The notes: generated by a model from the letters alone, not told the origin. DNA of 64,000 nt from an uncultured Pseudomonadota bacterium (GCA_903828595.1 CAIKMS010000008.1:62001-126000), one strand, 5' to 3'. Counted from the first letter of the stretch, positions 16,549 through 26,409 are shown. Numbers and translations: made by a program.

Positions 16549-17247
16549 TTAGAAATAAACGGAAACGCCCAAGGTGGGCTCAAGGTTATGCAAGGTTTTT
16601 TTAAAGCCTAAAAGGTCGTAGGTAAAAACGTGCTCGCGCACATCTAAGTGCGCGGCTACGTGATCTAAAAACAGCACGCGATAGCCGGCCGCTACCATGA
16701 CCCCAAAGTGGGTGGTGCCGGCAAACTTGGTGGCACCCACGCCGCCTTCCAGATAAGCCGCTGAGTTAAATGCACGGCCGCGGCCTATGAAGATCTCGCC
16801 GGGAAATAAGTTGTAACCAAAGCCCACATCGTAATAGGTGAGCTGACGCTGGCTGCGGGTTAACAACTGAGAAGATCCTGACAGCTGCTCGTAACTGGTG
16901 AGCCCGGTCTGCGTGGTACCGAACAAGCCTTCGGCAAAATAGTCTTCGGACACGTGATAGGCCAGACGGGCACCGTAAACCGGGTTGACGCCAAAGTCTT
17001 GCGCCGAGTAGGTGCCAATAAAGCCACCCAGTTCAAAGTCTGAGGACTTAATCTTAGGTGCCTTCACCTGGCGACGGGTCACGGTGGGGTCAACCACCGG
17101 CGGCGTGCTGCCTTGGGCATCGCTGACCTCCACCGGCACCGAGTCTGGCGCAGGGTGACGATGAAACGGCCACAACGAGCAGCCGCTTAATAAAGTGCTG
17201 CCCGCTAAGGCCGCACTTAGAAGTAGAACGCGAACCCGGCTTTCCAT
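16549..17247 (-). CDS. Outer-membrane beta-barrel lipoprotein (OmpA-N-like fold)
   Basis: 232 residues. Lipobox LLSGC (Cys23), a Pro/Val-rich linker of about 45 residues, then an 8-strand-like barrel: FELGGFIGTYSAQDFGVNPV, ARLAYHVSEDYFAEGLFG, DVGFGYNLFPGE, YLEGGVGATKFAG, LDVREHVFTYDLLGF, ending in VSVYF with a terminal Phe. It belongs to the outer membrane beta-barrel domain group common in gamma- and deltaproteobacterial envelope clusters. It overlaps the end of the SH3/barrel gene upstream by 31 bp, so the two barrels are probably made together. No enzymatic motif is visible. Confidence 0.8.
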   Translation of the reverse strand: MESRVRVLLLSAALAGSTLLSGCSLWPFHRHPAPDSVPVEVSDAQGSTPPVVDPTVTRRQVKAPKIKSSDFELGGFIGTYSAQDFGVNPVYGARLAYHVSEDYFAEGLFGTTQTGLTSYEQLSGSSQLLTRSQRQLTYYDVGFGYNLFPGEIFIGRGRAFNSAAYLEGGVGATKFAGTTHFGVMVAAGYRVLFLDHVAAHLDVREHVFTYDLLGFKKTLHNLEPTLGVSVYF

Positions 17248-18008
17248 TCGTTACGATCCTCGTTCGGCACGTCTTTAGAAAATAATGTGTAGCTACGATA
17301 GTCAGCACGAAGCAGCAGTCGGTGCGTGAGATAAAGATCTGTGCCTAGGCCGTAGTAGCCGAATTGCTCGCTTCTAGAGCGCGGTTGCACGATGGTGCTT
17401 TTAGGCGTGATCTTAACCATACCCACGCCCAGATCCACGAACGGACTGATACGCCAGTGCGGACTGAAATGATGAGCCAGCCCCACGCTACTCATCACAC
17501 TGCTGGAGGCGTTGCCTAAGGTCTGGGCGACGGCCGCCTCTGCCGCTAATGAATCGGTAAGGGCAAAACGCGTGAAAAGTGAGTTCACGTTGCCACCACC
17601 AAAGTTACCGGTCTGAAAACCGATCTCCCAGGGGCTTTGGTCAAAGTCCCGGTGCAAAGGGTCGTCGAGTTTGATCTTTTCGCCATTGGCCAGCAGCGTT
17701 TTGCTCAACGATTCCCTATCCACCCAGCCCTGATGGCCGGCATCATCGGTGACTTTGTACCAGTCGGTACGACGCATCAGGATGTCGAGTTTTTCTCCTC
17801 GAGCGATCACGCGCGTCACTGGATAACCGCGCCCAGGGCCGGTGTGCACTTCCAGATACGCTTCCTCAACGCTGACTTCCACATAGCGCGCAGGCTGTAG
17901 GTTGCGTGCTCTGGGCGCTTCGTCAGCTAGGCTGGGCGTGCTGATAAAGCTCAAGCCAATGAGCGTCAGCCGCAGCCAGCGTTGCGCCGCGTTAAGCCTA
18001 AAGGTCAT
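17217..18008 (-). CDS. SH3-domain plus outer-membrane beta-barrel protein
   Basis: 263 residues. The signal peptide ends ISTPSLA. A bacterial SH3 domain follows at about 35-95 (YVEVSVEEAYLEVHTGPGRG, DWYKVTDDAGHQGWV). From about residue 115 there is a beta-barrel with strands such as WEIGFQTGNFGGGNVNSLFT, HHFSPHWRISPFVDLGVGMV and a last strand ending in WKAGFAFYF with terminal Phe. Bacterial SH3 domains bind peptidoglycan or proline peptides, so this would link the wall to the outer membrane. The ATG at 18008 overlaps the HzsA-related stop codon (ATGA), and the downstream barrel gene overlaps its end. Confidence 0.82.
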   Translation of the reverse strand: MTFRLNAAQRWLRLTLIGLSFISTPSLADEAPRARNLQPARYVEVSVEEAYLEVHTGPGRGYPVTRVIARGEKLDILMRRTDWYKVTDDAGHQGWVDRESLSKTLLANGEKIKLDDPLHRDFDQSPWEIGFQTGNFGGGNVNSLFTRFALTDSLAAEAAVAQTLGNASSSVMSSVGLAHHFSPHWRISPFVDLGVGMVKITPKSTIVQPRSRSEQFGYYGLGTDLYLTHRLLLRADYRSYTLFSKDVPNEDRNEWKAGFAFYF

Positions 18009-20833
18009 TGCGCACCCGGCAGGGGAATAGCAAACGGATCGTTGTAGTACTGAGCGCCAATATCCAGCCACTCGGTGATCAGGCGCAACTCGGAGGGCGA
18101 GAGCAATTGGTAATGAACAGGATCGGCGATCGAGCTGAACAATCTAAAAAATCCAGCCGACGCGCGGGCACCGGCGCCGTTCATGGGTGGCGGCAGTGCA
18201 GGGCAAAGCGGTTGTGTGATCAGGTGGGTCACGGGATCCGTTACAGGGCAGGTTTGTGGGCTGACCACTCCCATACTAAGCACTAGCGGCGGCCTAGAGA
18301 ACAGTAAGTCCCAAAACGAAACGGCCCAATCGGCCTGCTGGGTGGAAGGCGTGGCACTTAAGTCCAAGGAGACTGCCGGTACTTGTGGCTTGCCGGTGAT
18401 GTCCTTGGTGCTGTGACAGGCTATGCATTGGCCGTTATTAGAAGGCGTTAGCACGCCGTTGACCTGCTCTAGCTTAGTCGAGGACAGCTTACGTGGCGCA
18501 GACCACAGCGGCTGAATATGGGCCGGGTAGTTAATCACGATACGGCACAGCGCTGACCATAGCAGGGTGCATCCGGTGGAGCTTGCCGATAAGGGCGGCG
18601 GCGTAGTGAGCGCTGAGTAGAGCAGTTGAATCGGTGGATCCGGCGCACGTACGGCGGGTGAGGTCCATACGTCGGTATAAATGACATTGACCGAAGGCTT
18701 TAAGTAGGTGCAATCGGCTAAGCCGTGGGTCACCGTGGCCGACGCGCAGTTCACGCGGGCGCGGGCTTCGGCCATAGTTTCCTGAAGCTTAGGCCCGCTG
18801 GGTGCAAGAACACTGGTATTGGTGTTGGGAAACGGTTGACCTTCGGTTAGCGCGCCGGGGTTAGCAATGGCGGTCAGTCCCGCGCGACCGTGGGCATGGT
18901 TTTGCAGTCCGGGCGCGTCAGGATTTTGTACGTGGCAGCCGTTGCAGGTTTTAGTCTCGCCGACCTGCAACTGCAGCCAGTGATTGTGACTGGATCCTAA
19001 CCGCGCGCCGTTGGCATCGAGTATCGAGATCATAAAGGCAACGTTAGCAGGCACCTCGATTTCCACCGAGCCGTCCGGTTCTATAGGCGCGTAGCCTAAA
19101 ATCTGGCGCATTACGCTACTAACGCCGAAGGCCGTGCCGGGTAGATTGGGGAGCGTGATTTCATCGGGTAAGCCCACGGCTTTTTCCAGACGAAGAAAGC
19201 GCGCCGGGCGCTGCGCTGCGGTAGTTTGTCCCGGATCTCTAAAGGCCAGAATGCTGGCTTCACCGCCACCCGGGGCTTGCATGAATCCGTCAAAGTCATA
19301 GACGCTTTTGATATTGAGGATGCCGACTAAAGCCTGGCCCAGCGAATTGTCATAATCCACACCGGCCACTGCATCCACCAATCCGGGTAGGGGCAGTTTG
19401 CGCGGCTCTAAAGACACCGCATCGCTGTACATCACGCCTTCCTGCGGCTGCACTAAGGGTTGTTGGGTGCCCTTGGTTGGGTCATAGATCCATAAGCCGT
19501 ACAGCGGTGGTGCGGTTGTCAGCGTTGCGGCATTCAGCGAGCTGTTTAAGCAGGGCTGGTAGAGGCCAGCAATCACCAAGCGGCATTGCGTCCAACTTAC
19601 CAATAATCGGTTTGTGCCATCGGCCAGCGGATAGGCTGTCGCGTAGCGACCGCCCGGGGAGACGCCAGGTGCTGTAATCACGTTGTTTTGGGAGAGCAGC
19701 CCTTGCCCGGGTCCGGTGCCGTTAAGGTTGGCACTACTGCCCTGCCAGAACTCCACGTAGTTCGCTTGGTCAATGAGCACCAGGTTGCCGCCGAATTCGG
19801 TGTTACCTAACGGAGCGATGCCGCTGTAGGCGGTAATGCCGGTGACCGCCGCTTCGGTGGGGAAGGGCCGGATGATGCTAACGATCTTGCCGTCAGTGCG
19901 TGCGCGGGATTGGATGAATTGTACCGGCGTGGTGTTGGGTGTTCCGGTGTAGTGGCTGTTTCGGCCGTACAGTAACTGTTCGTTACTGCCATCCGGGTTG
20001 GCGCTGTACAGTTGCATGCCCGAGCCATTGACCGCGTCCCATCGACTAAACACAATCTGTCCGTTTGGCAGGACGGACGGATCCAGATCATGACTTTGGT
20101 TGTAGTCGATCTGATGAAGATGCGAGCCGTCGGCATTCATGACGTGCAGCACAAACGCCGGCAGGTTTCGGTCGCCCGGAAAATTAGGGCCACTCTCGAT
20201 ACCCGCTGAATATTGCTGGCTGCCCTCGTTGATCAAAATCGCCCGCTCTCCGTGCTGGCGGCTGGACGAAAACACAATGCGTCCATCGGGTAAATAATGG
20301 CCACCCACATCGTTACCGGCTTGCGCTACCAGATCGTTACTGATGATACGACGCAGAGTTTTTTGGGTGGTGTCGTACTCGTACAAAGACCAGACCGGTT
20401 GCTCGTTGTCTTTAGCATTGGCAATCAACGGCGGGCGCAACGAGAACAATAATTTAGTGCCGTCGTAGGAGACGTCCAAATCGCGAGCGTCCCAAAGCCC
20501 TTGAGTCAGCTTGCCAGTGAGGTTGACCTCGGGCGCACTGGGACTGGCGCTGCTGCGCCAATACACGTCGGCTGGGCCATTCCAGATCAGCTGTACTCGT
20601 AGATCATCGGTTAATGGCGTGGTTAAGCTCGCATTCGGGGCTGGCAGCTTTCTTTTGATGTAAGCGATGGCAAAGTCAGGTGCCACGGGATCGTTTTGAG
20701 TCGTCGAGCCGATCGTCGCCCCACTAAAACTGCCGCCAGTGCAGGCGCCAAGCAAAAAGCCTAAGGCCAAAAACAGCGCGGCAAACCGATAGCGCCTACG
20801 GGTTGAGTCCAAGCGATCCTGCAGTGTGGTCAT
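18005..20833 (-). CDS. HzsA-related di-haem lipoprotein (hydrazine synthase alpha-like)
   Basis: 942 residues with lipobox LLGAC (Cys31). The middle is a TolB/WD40-like propeller with repeats such as LPDGRIVFSSSRQHGERAIL, MNADGSHLHQIDYNQSHDLD and LPNGQIVFSRWDAVNGSG. Two c-type haem motifs follow: CNGCH (from Cys630) and CIACH (from Cys803). This layout, with propeller text and two CxxCH, is that of the HzsA-related family named after the alpha subunit of anammox hydrazine synthase. No beta/gamma subunit genes are here and the organism is not an anammox bacterium, so hydrazine synthesis should not be inferred. It is first in the operon with two barrels, TlpA, DUF4266 and DUF3570, and divergent from the other haem-protein operon. 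Lipid anchoring suggests the outer membrane or cell surface. Confidence 0.82.
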   Translation of the reverse strand: MTTLQDRLDSTRRRYRFAALFLALGFLLGACTGGSFSGATIGSTTQNDPVAPDFAIAYIKRKLPAPNASLTTPLTDDLRVQLIWNGPADVYWRSSASPSAPEVNLTGKLTQGLWDARDLDVSYDGTKLLFSLRPPLIANAKDNEQPVWSLYEYDTTQKTLRRIISNDLVAQAGNDVGGHYLPDGRIVFSSSRQHGERAILINEGSQQYSAGIESGPNFPGDRNLPAFVLHVMNADGSHLHQIDYNQSHDLDPSVLPNGQIVFSRWDAVNGSGMQLYSANPDGSNEQLLYGRNSHYTGTPNTTPVQFIQSRARTDGKIVSIIRPFPTEAAVTGITAYSGIAPLGNTEFGGNLVLIDQANYVEFWQGSSANLNGTGPGQGLLSQNNVITAPGVSPGGRYATAYPLADGTNRLLVSWTQCRLVIAGLYQPCLNSSLNAATLTTAPPLYGLWIYDPTKGTQQPLVQPQEGVMYSDAVSLEPRKLPLPGLVDAVAGVDYDNSLGQALVGILNIKSVYDFDGFMQAPGGGEASILAFRDPGQTTAAQRPARFLRLEKAVGLPDEITLPNLPGTAFGVSSVMRQILGYAPIEPDGSVEIEVPANVAFMISILDANGARLGSSHNHWLQLQVGETKTCNGCHVQNPDAPGLQNHAHGRAGLTAIANPGALTEGQPFPNTNTSVLAPSGPKLQETMAEARARVNCASATVTHGLADCTYLKPSVNVIYTDVWTSPAVRAPDPPIQLLYSALTTPPPLSASSTGCTLLWSALCRIVINYPAHIQPLWSAPRKLSSTKLEQVNGVLTPSNNGQCIACHSTKDITGKPQVPAVSLDLSATPSTQQADWAVSFWDLLFSRPPLVLSMGVVSPQTCPVTDPVTHLITQPLCPALPPPMNGAGARASAGFFRLFSSIADPVHYQLLSPSELRLITEWLDIGAQYYNDPFAIPLPGAQ

Positions 20834-21136
20834 AAAGGGCGGTCTCGAACATCGGCGTAACAGCTTTTAAACGAACTATCCCACCGTGCCGGTGCGAACA
20901 ATCCCCAAAAGCCGGTAGGAAAAACCCTGCTGTCAACTCAATTGCAGTCTCAAGCGTACCGCGATTATAAGCCTGCCATCTGACAGCGCTACGCCTTAAC
21001 CTGTCGCCTGTTCGCGACGAACGAGGGGTTTGGGACTCGGGTCTCGTCCCGGAGATTGTCGCTGCATTGAGACATTATGCGAGACACCAAAGACCTTTAT
21101 AGTCGACTCACGTTTTAAACCAGCGCGGATGCTGCC
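20834..21136. promoter_or_regulatory. Divergent promoter region of the two haem-protein operons
   Basis: 303 bp between divergent operons, with no coding signal. On the minus strand TATAAT (plus-strand ATTATA, 20964-20969) could be a -10 for the HzsA-related operon; no good -35 goes with it. I see no convincing operator palindrome. Confidence 0.4.
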
Positions 21137-22348
21137 ATGACTTACTCCGAATTTGCTGTGTGCTTGCGTCGTGGTCTGCGGGGCGTTGCCCTGCCGGCCC
21201 TGGGGCTTTGTGTGGCGATGATGGCGCTGCCCGGGGTTAGTGAGGCGGGCCCCCGTGAACAAGCCGCGCGCATGCACGCTCGCCTGACGGGTGTACCGCC
21301 GACCGAGGCCGTTCTGTCCGCCATGGCCGCGGATATTCAAAGCGGTAACTTCGTGGGCGCGGCCTACATCGCCATGCAAAACGATAACTTTTACTCGGTA
21401 GTGTTAAAAAACTTCGCCATGCCCTGGACTAACCGGGCACAAACTCAGTTCGCACCGTTGAATGACTACGTGGCCACCGTCATTGGCATGGTGCGTGATG
21501 ACGTACCCTTCAATACGCTGTTATCGGCGGACCTACTCTACACCGGTGCCGCCAATCTCGGCCTGCCCGCCTACTCCAACAGCGGCAATGACCATTACGC
21601 GGCTTTAGAGGCCAGTGGCGCACGTTTATCCGACCCGGCGGTGCTGGTCAGTCACACGCAGTCATCCATCACCGGGCTACCGGCCGCCGCCACCGCCGGG
21701 GTCATGACGACCCGCGCAGCCGCACAGGCATTTTTTGTACTGGGTACAAACCGGGCGATGTTTAGGTTCACCTTTATTAATCATATGTGCCATGACCTCG
21801 ATGACGTCATGGATACCGCGCAGCCTCCCGATCGCATCCGCCAGGATGTCAGCCGCAGTCCGGGCGGCGATAGCCGCGTTTTCTTGAACAACTGCATTGG
21901 TTGCCATGCTGGGATGGACCCCATGGCTCAGGCCTTTGCTTATTACGACTTCGTTTACACCTCGGATCCGGCGACCGGTGCTCTTCAATACACCGCCGGT
22001 AAGCCAGCGGCGAAGTACTTTCACAACAACACCACGTTTCCGTCTGGGTTTGTAACGCCCGATGACAGCTGGGCTAACCGTTGGCGCTCAGGCCCTAATT
22101 CGGTGCTGGGCTTCAACAGCACCTTACCCGGCTTCGGTACCGGCGCGAAGTCTTTAGGTGCTGAGCTGGCCAACAGCACGGCCTTTGCGCAATGTCAGGT
22201 GACTAAAGTGTTTAACGCGGTGTGTTTGCGTCCGCCGTCAACCTCGGCCGATCAGTCCGCGGTGGCTGGCATCGTGGCTACGTTTCAGCAGGGCTACAAA
22301 TTAAAGCGCGTCTTTGCCGATGCTGCCTCGTATTGCAGCGGCAGTTAA
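21137..22348 (+). CDS. Exported mono-haem DUF1592/DUF1588-like protein
   Basis: 403 residues with an N-terminal signal peptide (cleavage near VSEA/G). There is one c-type haem motif, CIGCH, from Cys253 in FLNNCIGCHAGMDPMAQAF. The GCHAGMDP-type sequence followed by a Tyr-rich stretch is the pattern in the haem-containing end of planctomycete-type DUF1592/DUF1588/DUF1585 proteins. The N-terminal part has RLTGVPPTEAVLSAM, recalling the DUF1592 helices. It opens an operon with the LamG/CxxCH lipoprotein (12 bp gap), DUF1501 and a methyltransferase. It is probably periplasmic or on the surface, working with the HzsA-related protein transcribed the other way. The exact Pfam assignment is tentative. 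Confidence 0.7.
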   Translation: MTYSEFAVCLRRGLRGVALPALGLCVAMMALPGVSEAGPREQAARMHARLTGVPPTEAVLSAMAADIQSGNFVGAAYIAMQNDNFYSVVLKNFAMPWTNRAQTQFAPLNDYVATVIGMVRDDVPFNTLLSADLLYTGAANLGLPAYSNSGNDHYAALEASGARLSDPAVLVSHTQSSITGLPAAATAGVMTTRAAAQAFFVLGTNRAMFRFTFINHMCHDLDDVMDTAQPPDRIRQDVSRSPGGDSRVFLNNCIGCHAGMDPMAQAFAYYDFVYTSDPATGALQYTAGKPAAKYFHNNTTFPSGFVTPDDSWANRWRSGPNSVLGFNSTLPGFGTGAKSLGAELANSTAFAQCQVTKVFNAVCLRPPSTSADQSAVAGIVATFQQGYKLKRVFADAASYCSGS

Positions 22349-22360
22349 GAGGACCATCCC

Positions 22361-24820
22361 ATGACACTGTTGGTTACCCGCCTTAACACGCTATGCAGCC
22401 TGGGTTTGTTATTCGTCCTCACCGCCTGCGGTGGTGGTGGCAGCGTGAGTCCTACCACAAACCCTAACCTGACCACTCCCACCGCCAGTGTGTACTCCGG
22501 TCCGGCCGCGGCCAGTGCCGACGTGCAGGCCTTTCAGACCAGTCTTTGGTCTAACTTACGGGCCACCGGGGGTTGCGGTAACTGTCATGTGCAGGCACAG
22601 CAGTCTCCGAGCTTTGTGCGTACCGATGACATTAATTTAGCTTACCAGGCGGCTAACACCGTTGTTGATCTGACCAACCCATCCAACTCTTTGATGGTTG
22701 CTAAAGTAGCCGGTGGCCACCATTGTTGGCTGGCTTCTAACTCCGCCTGTGCGGATCAGATTACCGCATGGATCACCTTATGGGCGAGTGCGACCCATAC
22801 CGCGGCTCCCGCGGTTATCAAGTTGCAGGCACCCCCGATTCACAGTGCCGGTGGCAGCCGCCAGTTCCCGGTGAGCAGCAGTACCTTTGCTACGACCATC
22901 TATCCGATAGTCAGTCAGTACTGCGTGCGTTGTCATGCCTCGACCGCTGCGGTGCCTCAGTCGCCGTTTTTTGCTGATCCTAACGTGGGTGTGGCGTACC
23001 TGGCGGCTCAGCCGAAGATTGATCTGAATACGCCGGCGAATGCGCGCTTAGTCGTGCGACTGCGCGATGAGTTTCATAACTGCTGGGACAACTGCGCCAA
23101 CAATGCCGCGTCTATGCTGACGGCTGTGCAGAACCTGGCGGGGTCTATTGCACCAACCGCGCTGCCCACCCGTTGGGTCACTTCAAAAGCGTTAACGCTC
23201 TACGAGGGCACGGTAGCCGGTGGCGCCGGTCGTTATGAAGGCAGTTTGATCGCTAAATACGAGTTTAAAACCGGGACCGGTTTGGTGGCCTACGATACCA
23301 GCGGTGTAGAGCCCTCGGTGGATCTGAACTTCTCGGGTAACGTGAATTGGGTCGGTGGCTGGGGCGTCACTATAGGTGCCGGAGGCAAGTTGCAAGGCAC
23401 CAGCCAGGCCAGCGCGAAGCTGTATAACCAAATCACCGCCAGCGGCGAGTACACCATTGAAGCCTGGGCGGCACCAGCTAACGTGGCACAAACTGATGCG
23501 GTTCTGGTGGGTTACTCCGCGGGTCCGTCGGCCCATAACTTTGAGATGACTCAAAGTATGTACAACTACAATTTTCTGGCACAAAGCTCTAAGACCAATG
23601 CGATGGGTAGCCCGGCGCTGTCCACCGCCACGGCGGCCATGGTGGCCCAAGCCACCTTGCAGCACATCGTGATGACCTATGACGCGATTAACGGTCGGCA
23701 GATTTACGTGAACGGCAACTTGGTCGCGTCGGGTGATGCGCAAAAAGGCGGCGATTTTAGCGCCTGGGATAACACCTTTGCCTTAGTGCTGGGCAATGAG
23801 ATCTCCAATAACCATACCTTTAACGGCACGCTGCGCTTGGTGGCGATCTACAACCGCGCTCTGACACCGGCGCAAGTGCAGCTGAACTACAACGCCGGTG
23901 TCGGTGAAAAGTATTTCTTGCTCTTTAACGTCAGTGATCAGGTCGGTGTGCCGGATGCTTACGTGGTGTTCACGGTCAGCCAATACGACAGCTACGCCTA
24001 TTTGTTCGAAAACCCGAGTTTTCTGGTTTTAAATGCCACGGCTGCGACCACCGCCCCGACCTTTACGCTGAAAGGCATGCGCCTGGGCTTAAACGGCCAG
24101 GAAGCGGCGGTAGGTCAGGCTTATTCCACGCTCAACCTCACGCTCAGTGGCGCCGGCGCGCTCAGCGGGTTTGGGCTGCCGATATCCAACATCGGCACGA
24201 TCGTGCCGATTTCCCAAGGACCGGGATCGGATTTGTTCTTCTTAACCTTTGAGCAGTTAGGTTCAGCTACCAACGTGCGGGTGCCGGTCAGTTACACCGC
24301 GTTACCGCCGCCGGTGGTGCCAGCCCCAGCCGACATTGGTATTAAGAACTACGCGCGCATTAACGCCACGATGGCCACGCTTACCGGCGTGGACCCCACC
24401 ACACCGGCGGTGGCGAACTTGTACAGCTCGCTGCAGCAGTCGTTACCGCCTACCGATAGCTTTACCGAGTTTGCCGCATCCCATCAGGTGGCGATCTCAC
24501 AGCTGGCCATTGAGTATTGCGATGCCTTGGTCAGTGATTCGGTGGCAGGCCCGGCCTTTTTCCCGGGCGTGAACTTTGCTGCCGATCCGAGTGTGGGTTT
24601 AGCTAATAGTGCTAACACCGTGATCAGTCCGTTGCTGCAACGGGTGTTGGGATCGAACTTAAACAGCGCTCCGATGCAGTCCTCGGTCAGCGCAGAGTTA
24701 AGTACCCTGATTACCAAGCTGTCAGCCTGCAGTCCAAATTGTCCGGCGGGTCGTACCGCGGTCGTTGTAAAAGCCGTCTGTGCTGCCGTACTAGGCAGTG
24801 CCGCGACGGCGGTGGAGTAG
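22361..24820 (+). CDS. Di-haem LamG-domain lipoprotein
   Basis: 819 residues. Lipobox LTAC (Cys23) followed by four glycines. Two c-type haem sites lie in the N-terminal third: CGNCH (Cys72) and CVRCH (Cys188), each with a downstream NP-NSL/NARLV type repeat (TNPSNSLMVAKV and NTPANARLVVRL), so the haem part looks like a duplicated module, and each copy has a CW motif (HHCWLASNSAC, HNCWDNC). A LamG/concanavalin-like jelly roll covers about 295-510 (GEYTIEAWAAPAN, IYVNGNLVASGD). The C-terminal 170 residues are helical with paired cysteines. It is likely a surface-exposed electron-transfer or binding protein. The ATG is 12 bp after the upstream stop, and its own stop is 4 bp before DUF1501. Confidence 0.78.
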   Translation: MTLLVTRLNTLCSLGLLFVLTACGGGGSVSPTTNPNLTTPTASVYSGPAAASADVQAFQTSLWSNLRATGGCGNCHVQAQQSPSFVRTDDINLAYQAANTVVDLTNPSNSLMVAKVAGGHHCWLASNSACADQITAWITLWASATHTAAPAVIKLQAPPIHSAGGSRQFPVSSSTFATTIYPIVSQYCVRCHASTAAVPQSPFFADPNVGVAYLAAQPKIDLNTPANARLVVRLRDEFHNCWDNCANNAASMLTAVQNLAGSIAPTALPTRWVTSKALTLYEGTVAGGAGRYEGSLIAKYEFKTGTGLVAYDTSGVEPSVDLNFSGNVNWVGGWGVTIGAGGKLQGTSQASAKLYNQITASGEYTIEAWAAPANVAQTDAVLVGYSAGPSAHNFEMTQSMYNYNFLAQSSKTNAMGSPALSTATAAMVAQATLQHIVMTYDAINGRQIYVNGNLVASGDAQKGGDFSAWDNTFALVLGNEISNNHTFNGTLRLVAIYNRALTPAQVQLNYNAGVGEKYFLLFNVSDQVGVPDAYVVFTVSQYDSYAYLFENPSFLVLNATAATTAPTFTLKGMRLGLNGQEAAVGQAYSTLNLTLSGAGALSGFGLPISNIGTIVPISQGPGSDLFFLTFEQLGSATNVRVPVSYTALPPPVVPAPADIGIKNYARINATMATLTGVDPTTPAVANLYSSLQQSLPPTDSFTEFAASHQVAISQLAIEYCDALVSDSVAGPAFFPGVNFAADPSVGLANSANTVISPLLQRVLGSNLNSAPMQSSVSAELSTLITKLSACSPNCPAGRTAVVVKAVCAAVLGSAATAVE

Positions 24821-24824
24821 CGCT

Positions 24825-26405
24825 ATGTGGATACGTCGTCGTGGTCCGCGTGAACTAAAACTCAATGAGCCCATTCGTCATGAAGCCGCCCACAAACGGC
24901 CAGTGACCCGTCGGGACTTTCTGGCGCAAAGTCTGATCGGTGGTAGTGCAACGGTGGTGGGACCCACGCTGGCTGGATTGCTGGCGGCCAATCCGGCCCT
25001 GGCGCTGGATTCGGATATTGCGGCGCTTAAGTCCGCCTGCGGTGTAGTCCCGGGTGCGGATAAGATTCCGTTTATCGCCTTTGATTTAGCCGGTGGGGCG
25101 AACCTGGTGGGTTCTGAAGTGCTGGTCGGGCAGTCCGGCTTGCAAAGTAATTTCTTATCGGTGGCCGGCTACGGCTTACAAGGTTTGCCACCGAGCATGG
25201 TGCCGCAAAGTGGCTCGACGATGAGTTTTGTGGATAGCAGCTTAGGGTTGCTGTGGCATTCGGATGGCGCGATTTTGCGCGGTATTAAAACCCGCGCCGC
25301 CGCATCGACCCAAGCGGGTGTTAACGGCGCGGCGATTCCGGCGGTCTCGCAGAACGACACCTCGATTAATCCGCATAACCCCATGTATGGCATCGCTATG
25401 GCCGGTGCTAACGGCCAGTTGTTGCGGCTGATTGGTACCGATGCAACGCCCTCGGGCGGCAACTCCGCCGCACCCGCCGATGAGCTCATTGCGGCCTGGA
25501 CGCCCAGCGTTATCACCAGCGGTGCCTCCTCGGCGGGTCTGGTTAACACCGGCTTGCTCACTCAGCTACTTGCCCCTACGGATGCAGTGTCTGTCTTGGA
25601 ATCGATGTATCGGATTTCAGCGATGAAGATGAGTGCGGTGAGCACTCAGCTGGCCAACGATACGGCGGTTAAGCAAGCGGCGAGCTGCAATTACGTGAAA
25701 GCGGCCGCGCTGGCCGAGCAGTTTCCTAACGCGTCAGTTTTAAATCCGGATTTAGATCCCTTGATCGTCGATCAAAGTACGGCACGCGGTTCGGGGATCT
25801 TCGGGCAGGATGAGTATCAGGCCAGTCGCGACCTGCAAAAAACAGCTGCTGTGATGAAGCTGGTGGTCAACGGCTTCGCCGGTGCTGGAACCGTGCAGTT
25901 ATCGGGCTTTGATTATCACGGTCAGGGTCGAGCGACCGGCGAAGTACGCAATTTTAATGCGGGTGTGTGCATTGGCGCCTGCTTGGAGTATGCCGCGCGG
26001 GTTAAGCGGCCTTTGATGATCTATGTGTTTAGTGATGGTGGCATCAACGCCAACATGACCGTCGACAACAGCGTGAACGGTCGGGGTAAATACATGTGGC
26101 AGGGCGATAACGGTCAGGTCACCGCGCCCTTCTTTTTAATTTACAACCCGAACGGACGTACTCAGGCTATTCGCAATCAGATTGGCTCGATGACTGCCGC
26201 GGGCAGCATTGATACCGGCTCCAGTCCGGCCGCAAACTCTGTGAATCTTCTGGTGCAAACGGTCATGCTCAATTACATGGCACTGCACGGTGAGCAAAAT
26301 AACTTCTTCAACGCCTTGACCAGTAACGGTGCAACGCCAGGGTTATTTACAGAGCAATACGGCAGCCTGATTGCGTTTCCCCCTATTGTGAGCGGTAAGG
26401 TATAG
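24825..26405 (+). CDS. DUF1501 family protein, Tat-exported
   Basis: 526 residues. The N-terminus carries a twin-arginine signal TRRDFLAQSLIGG near residue 27. DUF1501 landmarks are FDLAGGANLVGSEVLVG near the start, GLLWHSDGAILRGI, and near the end FDYHGQGRATGEVRNFN with PLMIYVFSDGGI, similar to the sulfatase/alkaline-phosphatase-like fold of this family. Tat export suggests folding with a cofactor before crossing the membrane. In planctomycetes DUF1501 genes pair with DUF1549/DUF1592 cytochrome-like genes; here the same pairing occurs in a gammaproteobacterial setting. The ATG at 24825 has GGAG seven bases upstream; the frame from 24798 would overlap the LamG gene. Confidence 0.85.
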   Translation: MWIRRRGPRELKLNEPIRHEAAHKRPVTRRDFLAQSLIGGSATVVGPTLAGLLAANPALALDSDIAALKSACGVVPGADKIPFIAFDLAGGANLVGSEVLVGQSGLQSNFLSVAGYGLQGLPPSMVPQSGSTMSFVDSSLGLLWHSDGAILRGIKTRAAASTQAGVNGAAIPAVSQNDTSINPHNPMYGIAMAGANGQLLRLIGTDATPSGGNSAAPADELIAAWTPSVITSGASSAGLVNTGLLTQLLAPTDAVSVLESMYRISAMKMSAVSTQLANDTAVKQAASCNYVKAAALAEQFPNASVLNPDLDPLIVDQSTARGSGIFGQDEYQASRDLQKTAAVMKLVVNGFAGAGTVQLSGFDYHGQGRATGEVRNFNAGVCIGACLEYAARVKRPLMIYVFSDGGINANMTVDNSVNGRGKYMWQGDNGQVTAPFFLIYNPNGRTQAIRNQIGSMTAAGSIDTGSSPAANSVNLLVQTVMLNYMALHGEQNNFFNALTSNGATPGLFTEQYGSLIAFPPIVSGKV

Positions 26406-26409
26406 CTCT

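Noticed and set aside
18005..20833. Hydrazine synthase and anammox metabolism
   Set aside because: No beta/gamma subunits, hydrazine dehydrogenase or anammox markers; the family relation covers the alpha-like subunit only.
23192..23743. 183-codon minus-strand frame inside the LamG gene
   Set aside because: Antisense to conserved LamG text, His/Arg/Gly-rich, no start context.
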